Source of the DNA: Humulus lupulus
Lineage: Eukaryota; Streptophyta; Magnoliopsida; Rosales; Cannabaceae
Reading direction: 5' to 3'
Assembly: GCF_963169125.1 (NCBI RefSeq)
Contig: NC_084799.1
Coordinates: 106,159,143-106,223,142 of the forward strand
DNA length: 64,000 nucleotides
How positions within the stretch are numbered: the first letter of the stretch is position 1; every line of letters begins with the position of its first letter. The notes under the pieces are model-generated. The model searched no databases. It was not told the DNA's origin and saw only the letters and a list, made by a program, of their open reading frames with translations. Shown piece after piece: positions 23,643-34,954 of the stretch. Made by a program: the position numbers and the translations under genes.

Positions 23643-23655
23643 GGCTCTGGTACCA
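23643..23655 (-). other. Primer-binding site of Copia-2 (tRNA-Met type)
   Basis: On the minus strand TGGTACCAGAGCC follows the 5' LTR after 2 bp. It differs by one base from the common plant Copia PBS TGGTATCAGAGC (initiator tRNA-Met). Confidence 0.85.
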
Positions 23656-23657
23656 TT

Positions 23658-25563
23658 TGTTGGTTTTTATTGATCAAATCAGAGATTATACGCAGCGGAA
23701 CAACAATCAAATTGTCAGTTTAATCCAATAAGATTTATAGATCTACTTCTTCACATGCATATATATATTGAATCAAAGACAAGAATAGAAAAAATTACCT
23801 CAGGTCCTTCCTTGCTGCTATCTTTTTGTATGGCTAAATCCTTGAGATCTCACACCAAGATCTTCCAAAATGTTCTCAGCACACAAAGAATGAGTGTGGG
23901 CTCGCTATACAAACAATAGGCAAAAAACTATTTATAAGATGTTCTCAACACATGATATCTGATAAAGTTTGGACCTAGCTTTTGTGAAGAATAGTGACTT
24001 TTGTTTTGTATCACTGTTCTCTTTCTCTGAGAAATATTTCTAGATATTTTTCTATCCCTGAAAAGTTCCGTTTTGTAAAACTGATATCCTATATTTAATA
24101 TATCCAATATATTAAAATATTTGTTATTTCAAACAATTTAAAATAACTGATCAGTTATCAGATTTTTGTTTAAATAATAATATTTTAATCATATTAAAAT
24201 ATCTCATTATTTATTTAATATTTAAATAACTAAAATTGTAAAACCAAGAAACTGATCACAGTCTCTTATGCGTGTAGCACAGTGATTGTGCACTGTGCTA
24301 CACGTGTACCACATGCCAGTGATGGCATGTGATTTTTTCCAATCTTTATTATTATTTAAATACCAAAAATCCCAAAAAATAAATTAATTCAAAATTAATT
24401 ATATTTTTGTTAAATCAAATAATTAATTATTTCTTAATTAATTAATTACACATAATTAAACAATAATTATGTTTAACACATAGAAAAATATTTTACTTAT
24501 CACATAAGTCCTTTTTGCCCATTTTTGTATTTACCTTCGTTAGTGATTGTTTGAGCCATTTCGGGGACCATGGACCTATAACATTAAGCTCCAATAAATA
24601 AACTAAATAATTAAACTCTTTAATTATAATAGTTAATTTATTAATTCTGATATTACTCCACTATAAATTCAGAATTGCACTCTTTATGTTATAGATATAC
24701 TTTTACAGAAATCTTTTCTTAAGTCGTCCATTGATATAACCATCTTACAATAGTTCAACCCTCTAATTAATTAGTTCATAAATTAGAATGGAAGAATTAC
24801 CATTTTACCTTTATAATTTACTTCTTATTCCTTAAGTACCATTAATTCACTAGTGAATAATTAATCTATAATCTAATTATAGATTTGAGCTCAAAATCAT
24901 TCAGTTCCAGAATTAACCCTTAAGGGAACTAATATACGATCCGTTAGGAAAGATTAGATTCCGTATTGTTGATACATGTTCCCAGCCATCCATGATATTA
25001 AATATCCAAAACAAAAGTCATTAGCCTCATTCTTTGAAGAAACCTTAACGAATGAATCAAAAGATTTAATAAACATGAACAGGAGTTCATGAACACTCAG
25101 GATTTAGGTTGATCTATAAATGATCATCAGTTATGATATGAATTACAAATCTTTATTGTTAAATGGTTTTTGGATAAAGACTTTAATTCATATCGGTTCA
25201 TGTCATAAATAATCATATTATATAAAGCACATTTATCAAGATGTCTTTCCACATCAATAATCTGAATCTAGATTATTTGTATCATTATGATACTCAGTAA
25301 ACCGTACTTACAACTCCAATTAAAGAATTCCATAACTTTAATTTGTTTTTGTTGACTATTTTTATTCATTCATGTGATCTTAATTCTCTCATACTAATAC
25401 AAGATCACATCCTCAATAATGAATATGGAATTTTTCTGATATTTACAAAATTATTCAAACAATAATTTAACAATCTGAATATAACAATAATAATAAACCA
25501 TTGTATTTATTTATTCATAGAAAAACAAATGTCTTTACATGCTTTTAGGACACATTCCTAACA
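23658..25563 (-). repeat. Right (5') LTR of Copia-2
   Basis: Begins on the minus strand TGTTAGGAATGTGTCCTAAA at 25563 and ends ACCAACA at 23658. Its sequence is uninterrupted. It abuts Copia-3 LTR sequence (GGCCCACATGTTTTATTTTC) at 25564. Confidence 0.9.
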
Positions 25564-27302
25564 TTAAGGCCCACATGTTTTATTTTCATGATTATTTGTT
25601 CAATATAAACTTCTATTAAATCCCGAGCATATAGCTAATCGTATATATAGTGACGTAATCACAATGGAATATAAATATGATTATATATTCAAAATAAGTT
25701 AGTCCTAAGATTAGTTAGTGCACAGAATTTACACTGACTTGCCAATCTACGATATGATCTACTTACACATTGCAGTGTTATGTTCTTTTTAGAACAATAG
25801 CAAAATAGATAAGATCGGATGTATTTGTTACATCGGACTGGACCAATATTGATAGTAGATAAGATAAGTAATCATACCATTATTATCTATTCTAGTCATA
25901 TTATATAGTTGACCATAGGTCAATTCATTCTCAATTCTGAGTGGTTAGTATTCTAACTGATTGTATTATTTGAGTTCTTTGACTTGTTCGTTACCATCTT
26001 ACCATACGGACTAGCCCATACTTACATCTTGGGAACTCGGTGGTATAATTGAGTGGGAGTGTTAATCATAGATATGAACATCTATAGCTTCTGATGAAGA
26101 CGTGAAAGGATGGTTTCCTTTTAGTTTGGTTCAAGGTGTTAAATGATAGAGATCTCATTTCAGTAATTAATATTAGTTTATTGAAATATCATTTACAAGG
26201 AACTAAGTGTTTTAAGGATAAAATACAATGAGGGGTAAAATAGTATTTTAGTCCCATCTCATTGTAGACAGTCTATAGGGGATTGAGTGACAATTATGGT
26301 TGTAACAATGGATAATTAATAGCATATCTATATTTTTTATAGAGTGTTCTATGAATTAAAGATTGCAATTCCGAGTCTTTAGTGGAGTCACAAGGAATTA
26401 ATAAGTTAGTAAATTTATTTGATAGATTTATGATAACTTATTGGAGCTAGATTTCATAGGCCCAAGGTCCTCACTATACCTTGGATAAAATCATCTAGAT
26501 AATCTCAATTAATTGATTTAGTTATCAATTAGAATTATCAAAGTTGATCATGTCAATTTTGGATAGTTTCATAGAGTTATACAATTAAGAGAATAAAAGA
26601 GAAGTTAGGGCAGATTTATTAATTAAGATAAATTGGTATCTAAATTAATAAATAAGTTTAAATTAAGGTTCAAACTATAAATAATTAATTTGATAAAGGA
26701 TGTGAATAATTATTTAATTAATTAAATCAATAGAAAATAATACAAACCTTGATTTTAAGTCCAACAGGCTTATAATCAAATGAGAAATTTCACGAGCCTA
26801 AAGCCCATGATAATTTTGACCTAGGGCTGATTATTGGCTATTATTTTATTGATTTATTAATTAAATAAATGGCCTAATTGAGTCTATAAAAGGAGTGCTA
26901 AGAGAGAGTTGAAACACAAGTTTCTGATAGGTTTTAGATTCTCTCTAAACATAAGTCGTTTTCTAAGCCTTATTGTTCTTTTATTTTCTTCTCTTTGTAT
27001 TTATCTCATGTGTTGAGAATTTCTGACTCTAGTCTAGGTGATTCTAAGGATACTTTGGAAGGTTGTGAAGAAAATTGAAGATTGGTTCAGTTTCTTGGTA
27101 ATACTCTGTGATAGAAAGGAAACAAGGGTTAGAGAAACTGAAGGAATGACTCATTCATTCCGCTGCATATAATATAAGTATTCTTATCATTATTTCTCTT
27201 TGAATTCAATTTTAGAAACATGTTCTAGGTTGTCTCATATTAACTTGTTTAATATTAGATTTTCATGAAAATAAATAAAGATCATGCATAAGTTTTCTAA
27301 CA
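25564..27302 (+). repeat. 5' LTR of Copia-3, 5'-truncated
   Basis: Matches the 3' LTR (37783-39614) from about base 110 onwards and ends TTTTCTAACA. A TATA box TATAAAAG is at 26885-26892, also present at 39200-39207 in the 3' LTR. No coding sequence. Confidence 0.9.
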
Positions 27303-27304
27303 AC

Positions 27305-27317
27305 TGGCCTCAGAGCC
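27305..27317 (+). other. Primer-binding site of Copia-3
   Basis: TGGCCTCAGAGCC two bases after the LTR, a mutated form of the tRNA-Met type PBS TGGTATCAGAGCC. Confidence 0.75.
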
Positions 27318-29216
27318 TTTGGTAATCTTTATCTTCATACATGAACATGTTAAAAATTGAATTATTTGATGTGTTTGAATAATTGGATGGATCTCATGAT
27401 TTTATGAAGCATATTGAATTTTATGTGATTATTAGCAATTTTAGGTTATTTTCTTATGTTTTCTATGCCATTAATTTTTATACATGCTTTATTTTGTGTA
27501 AAACATGGTAGAAATTAGTTAGAAAATGGTTTTGGTTTGAAAAATTGCACAAAATTTTTTTTCGAAAATTTCTTGGACTGGCTGCCCATGCGTGCACGCA
27601 CCAGCACGCACACCGCGCACACACCCATGTGCACTCCTACGTGCATCACCTAGCCTCACCACCCCCTACGTGCGCGCACCCCTCTGTAGCCACCCCTGTC
27701 CGCGCGCACACCTCGGCCACAGTGAACAGTACTCGTTCACCTAGATTTTTTTTTTTAAAATTAAAGAAAATAAAATTGTGAAAATTTATTATTTATATAA
27801 TCAAAGTCAAAAATATCAAATTTGTTTTATCATTTTAAAAATGTTTTTTCAAATAAGATATTTTTATTAGTTGAGATTTAAATAATTAGATATTTTCTAC
27901 AAAGATTCAAATTCAAATTTAAAAATGAACTAACAACTTAATTTAAAAAAATTTAATATATTAAAATATTTTGTAAAAATTTAATTAATTCATATTTTTT
28001 GATAAATTCTAGAAAATTAATTGTGGTATTTTTGCATAAATTCATAGAATTGCTCATATAGTAACATGATTAGGAACATCCAATTATAACATGTTTGTTT
28101 GCACTATATGTGATATTTTTGCAATTAGACTTAGATGCATATAGTGGCCCATATATTTGCTAGATATATGGATTTTTTGCCAAATAAAATATTCATGAAA
28201 TTATAGGTTTTATTTGGACCCATTAGAAAATTTAAAGTTTAAATTTCTCTCATGTGGATGATTCTACTTGTGAAGGCCTATTTGTTTTGCACGACTATAG
28301 TGGGCCTAATCAATTAATAACAATTAATAAAACAAAGGTTTAAATTCCTGTCTTTTGGACCTTGTATGGAAGTTTGAGGGCCTTAGTAGTGGGAATGACA
28401 TATTGAACCTAACCCTCCTCCATACAAGCCCAATTGTTAAGACCCATTTATCTGAGTTGGACTTAATTGTATAGGTTAATTATATTAGTTAAACCTAAAT
28501 ATTGATTAGTAATATATTAATTCTAAATTAATTAAATTTGTTTCAATGTGACACTTTAGAATTAATAGGAAATTATAGGACTTTGGTTTTAAATTTTTTT
28601 TTTTCAATTTTTTGGAGAACCATAGTCATTGATTTTCTAAAAATAAATAATAAAAATACTATTTTTAATTTTATAATGAGCTTATTTTAAGAATTATATT
28701 CGATCTCCACCGTTGGTTTAACAACGTCAATAGCTTAATGGGACCTCGAGAAGCTTTGATCGTCCCCCTACGGAAGGTGTTCATTAGTTATTTTGACAAG
28801 GTTAGATTTCAAAAGATAGATAATTATATGTCAAATTCTACTAGACTCACCCCTACGGTGACTACTAGGACTAAATCTATTGAATATCGAAACTGTGAGT
28901 CTAGCTCATAAAATAAGAGATTTTGTTTTCTTATTTTGATCGAATAGTAGGTTGTTAATAATGGTGTCCATTATTAAATAAGTTTACAATTTTATTTAAC
29001 TAGTGGTATTTTTTACTCTTGCCAACCGGGACAAGGATATCATAGATTTGTTAAAAACCTAAAGAAATAAAGATATGATTTTTTTGGTATTTTTTTCTCA
29101 TATCTTACATATTTTTTTTATATATGTTGTGTTATTTCTTGAATTTTGTGTGAATAGGAGTTTTATTGAGCAAATGTGATTGATTTCTATTTTATTGATA
29201 ATTTGTAGTTTTAAGT
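27318..29216 (+). other. Leader of Copia-3
   Basis: About 1.9 kb, AT-rich except for a CA/CG-rich island at 27580-27735 that gives a His-rich frame (27545-27781) by composition alone. The block with CGTCCCCC and GGAAGGTGT at 28768-28788 matches the Copia-2 leader on its sense strand. No supported gene. Confidence 0.65.
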
Positions 29217-29810
29217 ATGGTTGTATCTACTCCCATCCTTTCTCAACTTTCGATGGAGAAACTCACTAGAGAAAACTTCCTTAAATGGAAGCAAAACATC
29301 AACATTGTGTTGATTGGTGAAAACTCCAAGTTCGTCATGACTGAGGAATTCCCGGAAGTTCCAACTGAAGGAGCTCCCAAGTCTGTGAGTGATAAGTATA
29401 AGCGTTGGCAGACGGCTAAAGACAAGGCGTGGTACAACATGTTGACTAGTATGGTCGACACTCTCAAGACAAAGATGGAGAATGTCGAGACGGCCTACGA
29501 AATCATGGATCAGCTCCGAGACATGTTTGGTGCCAAGTCAGCGCAAACTCGTTTTGAGACCACCAAGAAATATGCCAATGCTCGGATGGCTCCTTCTCAA
29601 CATGTTCCTAATCACCTAATCAAGATGAAAAACTACTTTTAGGAAGCTGAACTGCATGGAGCAACAATAGATGAGGAAACTCAAGTTGGCTTAATCCTCA
29701 ATAGTCTCTCTCCAGCTTTCATATCGTTCACCACCAACTATATGTTGAATAAACTCAACTATGGTATGATGCAGCTCATGAACGAGCTTCATGAATTTTG
29801 AGTCTATCAT
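29217..29810 (+). pseudogene. gag: gag, N-terminal part of Copia-3
   Basis: The first M of the frame at 29217 is ATG. The protein starts MVVSTPILSQLSMEKLTREN and shows the UBN2-type gag fold through AYEIMDQLRDMFGAKSAQTR. A TAG at 29640 interrupts it. Reading on in frame gives ATIDEETQVGLILNSLSPAF to about 29800, where a +1 shift at GAATTTTGAG leads into the next frame. Known role: capsid-like shell around element RNA. Confidence 0.85.
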
Positions 29811-31212
29811 GGGTGGACCAAGCAAGGGAGGAGAAAATAAGACAACTACTACTGCTGCTGCTAATCTAGCTAAGGCTAATGCTAACCAAGCTCCTTCTTC
29901 GAAAGCTAGAAATAAGAGGAAAGGTGAACAAAACAACAACCCCAAGCCTGCAAAGGCTGCAAAGACAAGTGCACAACCAAATGCACAGACGCCTAAAGGG
30001 AAGAACAAGAAAAACAAGAAAGGTAAAGGTAAGTGTTTTCACTACAAAGAGAAGGGGCATTGGAAACAAGATTTCCTCAAGTTTCTATCACCGAAAAGCA
30101 AAGGTAATGATTATAGTTCATTTATCTTAGAAACATGTATTTTGGAGAATGATAAATCTATTTGGATTATTGATTCTGGATCTACTAACCATGTTTGCAA
30201 CTCTTTACAGCTTCTTGAATCGTGGGAGGAAGTGGACGAAGGCGGCTTAAAGCTTAGAGTTGGGAATGGAGCATTCGTTGTGGTCCAAGAAAGAGGAAAA
30301 GCTCGTCTGAAGTTCGGAAATAAATTTTTAATTTTAAATGATGTATTTTTTATTCTGGATTTTAGTAGAAATTTAATTTCATTTTCCATGTTGCAATTCA
30401 AACAATATGTTATGACTTTCACAAGTTCTAATATATATATTTCTTTCAATGGATCACAATTGTGTATTGCATGTTTGGAAAATGGGCTTTATATTATGCG
30501 ACGTAACGAACCCCTCGCTCTTAACAATGATTTATTCAAAGTAGCTAAACCTAGGACCAATAAACGTCAAAATACTGATAACGATAATATGAAGTATTTA
30601 TGGCACTTGAGAGTAGGTCACATTGGCAATGATAGGATTCAAAGACTTACAAAGGATGAGCATTTGAGGGAACTCACCTTAGGTGAAATACCTATCTGTG
30701 AATCTTGTCTAGAAGGCAAACTGACCAAGGGTCCATTCTCTGCAAAAGGTGATAGGGCCAAAGAACCACTTGGACTTGTGCATTCAGATGTTTATGGACC
30801 TTTGAATGTACAAGCCAGGGGTGGTTTTGAGTATTTCACCACTTTCATTGACAATTACTCTAGATACTCATGTCTTTACCTAATGCATAGGAAATCGGAA
30901 TTTTTTTTAAAGTTTCAGGAATTCCTAGCAATGGCTCAGAACCAATTATGTCAAACGTTAAAGATCTTACGATCTGATAGGGGTGGAGAATATTTGGATA
31001 TGCAGTTCCAAGATCATTTAACTAAACTTGGTATTTTATCACAACTTACTGCCCCGGGTACTCCGCAACAAAATGGTGTAGCGGAACGCCAGAACAGAAC
31101 TTTATTGGAAATGGTTAGATGCATTCTTAGTTACTCAAGAGACATGCAATTGAAACTGAGAATGACATTCTCAATGTCGTGTCATCTAAATCAATCCCCA
31201 AAACACCTTTAG
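29791..31212 (+). pseudogene. pol: gag C-terminus, protease and integrase of Copia-3
   Basis: 473-codon open frame. The Lys-rich linker is followed by a degenerate zinc knuckle CFHYKEKGHWKQDF in which the second and last cysteines are lost, so RNA binding by this finger is doubtful. The protease site IIDSGSTNHVC is intact. GAG-pre-integrase (WHLRVGHIG, CESCLEGK) and the integrase core follow with LVHSDVYGP, LRSDRGGEY and NGVAERQNRT, giving all three catalytic acidic residues. The frame ends near the integrase C-terminal half through a shift around 31150-31212. Confidence 0.85.
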
Positions 31213-31745
31213 AATGTTGGAATGGTGTGAACCTAGTTTACGCCATTATAGAATCTGGAGGTGTCCCGCCCACGTTCTGAGGAAAAAGGAAGGAAAGCTA
31301 GAACCACGAACTGAAGTTTGCATGTTTGTTGGCTATCCAAAAGGTACTGGGGTGGAATTTTCTATAGTCATTCAGAAAAGAAAGTGTTTACTTCTACGAA
31401 TGCTACTTTTTTGGAAAATGACTATGTCCAAAACTTCAAACCACGTAGCAAAGTAGTTTTAGAGGAGATGGTTAAAGAATTGAATCCAACCAATGTTCCA
31501 TCATCATCAATGCAAGTTGATGATGAAACTCCCACTCTTCATGTCCAACCAACACAAGTCGATTTAAATGAAGAAAGTACCACTACTCCTGAGCAAATAG
31601 TCACAGAGCCTCGTCGTAGTTGGAGGGTTTCTAGGAACCCAGTTCATTATGGTTTGGATGGTGAAACCAATATGGTTGTTGGTGACACTAGTGATGATGA
31701 TCTGTTGTCTTTCAAACAGGCAATGACTAGCTCTAAAAAGGAACT
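31213..31745 (+). pseudogene. pol: Integrase C-terminal and linker region of Copia-3
   Basis: Frames at 31214-31456 and 31318-31905 carry the standard segments in different phases: RIWRCPAHVL, GKLEPRTEVCMFVGYPKG, SEKKVFTSTNATFLENDY and the acidic linker before RT. Equivalent to 19202-19759 in Copia-2. Confidence 0.8.
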
Positions 31746-32590
31746 ATGGCTCGAAGCCATGAAACAGGAAATGGAGTCCATGTACTCAAATTCCGTCAGG
31801 ATCTTATGGAAACACCTGGTGACTTTAGGGCCATTGGGTGCAAGTGGATCTATAAGAAGAAACAAGGTGTTGATGGAAATATCGAGACTTATAAAGCTCG
31901 ATTAGTGGCAAAGGGTTATACCCAAAGAGAAGGCGTGGACTATGAGGAAACTTTTAGTCTGGTAACCATGCTCAAGTCCATACGCATCCTCCTATCCATA
32001 GCAGCCTCTCTCGACTATGAGATCTATCAAATGGACATCAAGATAGCTTTTCTTAATGGGAAGCTTGACGAAGTCATTTATATGGATCAGCCAGAAGGAT
32101 TTAAAGTAGCTGGACAAGAAGGAAAAATTTGCAAGTTGAATAGGTCTATCTGTTGACTTAAGCAAGCTTCTCGTTCTTGGAATCTTAGGTTTGATTAAAT
32201 AATCAAAACCTATGGCTTTGAACAAAATATTTATGAGCTTTGTGTTTACCAACTGAAGGCAAATCAAATAGTGGTATTCCTGGTTCTTTATGTAGATGAT
32301 ATCTTACTCATTGGAAACAATGTTAAGAATTGGCTGAGCACTCGACTCCATATGAAGGATTTAGGTGAAGCAAGTTATGTTCTAGGTATCCAGACATTAG
32401 GGATAGAAAGAATAGACTCTTAGCTCTATCTCAAGGAGCTTGCATAGATAAAGTGCTTGAAAGATTCTCAATGAAAAATTCCAAGAAAGGACGTTTACCG
32501 TCCTGCCATGGAATTCATCTTTCAAAGAAGTAGTCTCCCCAGACTCCTGAAGAGGAAAAAGTTCCTTGCACATCTTCAGTTGGAAGTCTG
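31746..32590 (+). pseudogene. pol: Reverse transcriptase of Copia-3
   Basis: RT is readable across frames: GFRAIGCKWIYKKKQGVDGN, ARLVAKGYTQREGVDY, QMDIKIAFLNGKLDE, LKQASRSWNL and the catalytic YVDDILLIGN at about 32287-32316. Stops occur at 32154 (in IC*LKQ), near 32198 and in the region 32390-32420. A segment of about 10 codons is missing after LLIGNN relative to Copia-2. Confidence 0.8.
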
Positions 32591-33221
32591 ATGTATGATA
32601 TGTTGTGTACTAAACCAGATATCTACTATGCAGTGAGAGTAGTGAGTAGGTATCAGTCAAACCCAGGACCGGAACATTGGATAACAGTTAAGCATATCCT
32701 GAAATGTTTAAGGCAGATTAGGGATTATATGTTAGTCTACAAGGGTGGTGTTCTGAACCTTGTAGGCTACACCGATTCAGATTTTCAGACTGATGTTGAT
32801 GACAGAAGTCTACTTCAAGAATGGTGTTTACTCTTGGGGGTGGAGCTTTGATATGGAGAAGCGTAAAGCAGTCTGCAACTCAGATTCCACCATGGTGGCT
32901 AAGTACATAGCTGCGTCAGAAGCAGCTAAGGAAATAGTCTGGCTAAAGAAGTTCTATTCAGATCTTGGTGTTATTCTAAAAATGGATAAATCACTTATGT
33001 TGTTTTGTGACAATACATGAGTGATAGCCAACTTGAAGGAACCTCATAGTCACAAGAGGAGTAAGCATATTGAAAGGAAGTATCACATAATTCAAGAATA
33101 TGTGGCCAAGAGAGATGTGAAGGTTATTTAGATTGCATATGAAGACAATCTTGCAGATCCGTTTACAAAGACACTACCAGAAGCTACATTTGATAAGCAT
33201 ATCAAAGAAATGGGATTAGTA
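32591..33221 (+). pseudogene. pol: RNase H of Copia-3
   Basis: Fragments in two frames: MYDMLCTKPDIYYAV, YTDSDFQTD, MVAKYIAASEAAKE and LMLFCDNT followed by a TGA. The normal MEAEY catalytic motif reads MVAKY, so an active-site glutamate is lost. The C-terminal tail DNLADPFTKTLP ends with KEMGLVEL, where the hAT element is inserted; the last residues lie at 37744-37765. Confidence 0.8.
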
Positions 33222-33229
33222 GAATTAAG

Positions 33230-34952
33230 TAGGGTCGACAACCCAACCCAACCCACACCGAAATTGGGCCGAGTCTTACCAGGCCGAAGCCCAATCGGTA
33301 TAAATAGTAACAGGCCGAGAATGTACGGCTCGGGCCACGGGCTTCAGCTTCTTTGGCCCAACCCAGCCCAACCAAACCGTATAAGCCTTGTTGTTTCTCA
33401 GACCTAACCCTAAATTAATTCATTTCACCACTGACTGAAGAAAACAGAACGGCTAGTCTCTCCCTCTCTCTCTCTGTTAAATGTTCATCACTTCCAGTCC
33501 AGATAAAATCATGCTACACTCCCCTCTGTCGTCTCTCAAATTCTCTTTGTGAGTCACTTTCTCTAAGTTATATTATATATACATATACATATACATATAT
33601 ACATATATGTGAAGAAATTTTTCGTCACCTCTCATGCTCTATATATATATAAATGGATACGAATATATAAATATTAACTTAGAGGGTGTGTATCTTTTTC
33701 AGTCTTTATGTATTAGGGTTTCCTGATTTTGTTCAGTGATTGTTAGATTACGCGTTCAACTCCACCAGATCAAGATTCTCACCTTTGTAAGTTCTCCATT
33801 GATATGATTTTTCTTCTATTTTCTGCATTTCTCCAACATTTTTTGTTGAATTTAGGGTTTATTATTGAGTTCTAATCCTTCTTTTTTAATTGTAATACGT
33901 ATCTTTAATTTTTATTGTTATTAAAATACAGGTTGTATAAGTGATTAATACTGATATTGCAATAAAAATAAAGAGACTAATACGTATATTTCTAGATTTT
34001 TTCTTATATTATTGTACAAGAGACTAATATGTTTACATATTTTGTTATTAAACTGTCTATGGTTGTTATTGTTATTATACGAATTATGTTATTTCTGTAT
34101 ACATCTTTAAGATTTTTAGTATTTATTCAGTCCTAGCTTATAATTTATTTTATTGTTATTTTTTTTTTAAATATTGTTGATCAATCTTGTGATAAAATTA
34201 GAGAAAATAAAATAAAATTTATCGATTTAGAAAAAATTTATTTAATGTTATATTGTTTTCCATTTTTTTTTTTGAAGTAGGTGATAAGATTTTGTTTTCA
34301 GTAATAAAATAGAATTTATATTTGGTGATTATCCGATTTTTGCTATGTATCTTGTTGGTTTATTGATTTAGTATTTTAATAACTATTTGTATTTTTAAAA
34401 AAAATAATTGAGTAATGATGTCATACCAGTTCATTAACGAATTTCATGTCCACTCTCCATCTCACTCATTGCAGCTTTGCTTCTTCTCTTTGGCAGCTCA
34501 GCCTCAAAGATCTCACTGTAAGTTTCCTTCCCTCTTGAGAATAATATACATACATATATATATATTGTTTTTGTTTGATTAGAATTGCTTTAATTATGAT
34601 TGCTTAGTTTTTTTATTTATTAGAATAGGTATTAGACTATTAGTATGCTATTTTAAATCCAGAACCTTAAGTGTATGGGCTGGAAACCAGATGTAAAAGG
34701 CAGATCTATACAAGTATGCTCTAGACTTGCAACAAATAGTTGATCTGGTCTATCAGAAAGTTTTCTGTCCTTTCAGGTATAACAAAGCCACACACAACAA
34801 GGTTGTTGACTGGTATCATAAAGGTTTTGTTTAGTTGTTATTTTCTTTTTAATTATGATTGGTTTCATTATGATATTGCTTAGTGAGTTGTTTTTATATG
34901 TTGTTGGTAAATTATAATTGATAATTGCTTGCATTTTTTTTTACATGTATAG
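33230..34952 (+). other. hAT 5' non-coding part with probable introns
   Basis: No coding frame. A CT-rich stretch (33450-33480) and the ATACATATATACATATATG repeat (33575-33610) are followed by AT-rich intron-like sequence. A 3' splice site TGTATAG|G at 34952 lies just before the transposase ATG at 34955. This layout, with untranslated exons then coding exon, fits plant hAT genes, but exon limits upstream are not determined. Confidence 0.5.
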
Positions 34953-34954
34953 GA

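Larger units (their letters stand above)
13348..25563 (-). mobile_element. Copia-2, Ty1/Copia element on the minus strand
   Basis: Right (5') LTR 23658-25563, PBS 23643-23655, leader 21803-23642, gag-pol 17811-21802, purine tract AAGTGGGAGAT next to 17796, and left LTR 13348-17795 interrupted by a solo LTR. LTR lengths are 1906 and 1905 bp without the nested piece. I counted about 7 differences in their first ~245 bases. It lies inside the 5' LTR of Copia-3, of which about 110 bp are missing at 25564. Flanks do not form a TSD, as expected if the left side was rearranged. Confidence 0.9.

Noticed and set aside
27545..27781. His-rich 78-codon frame
   Set aside because: Produced by the CA/CG-rich island in the Copia-3 leader; no start context or homologue known to me.
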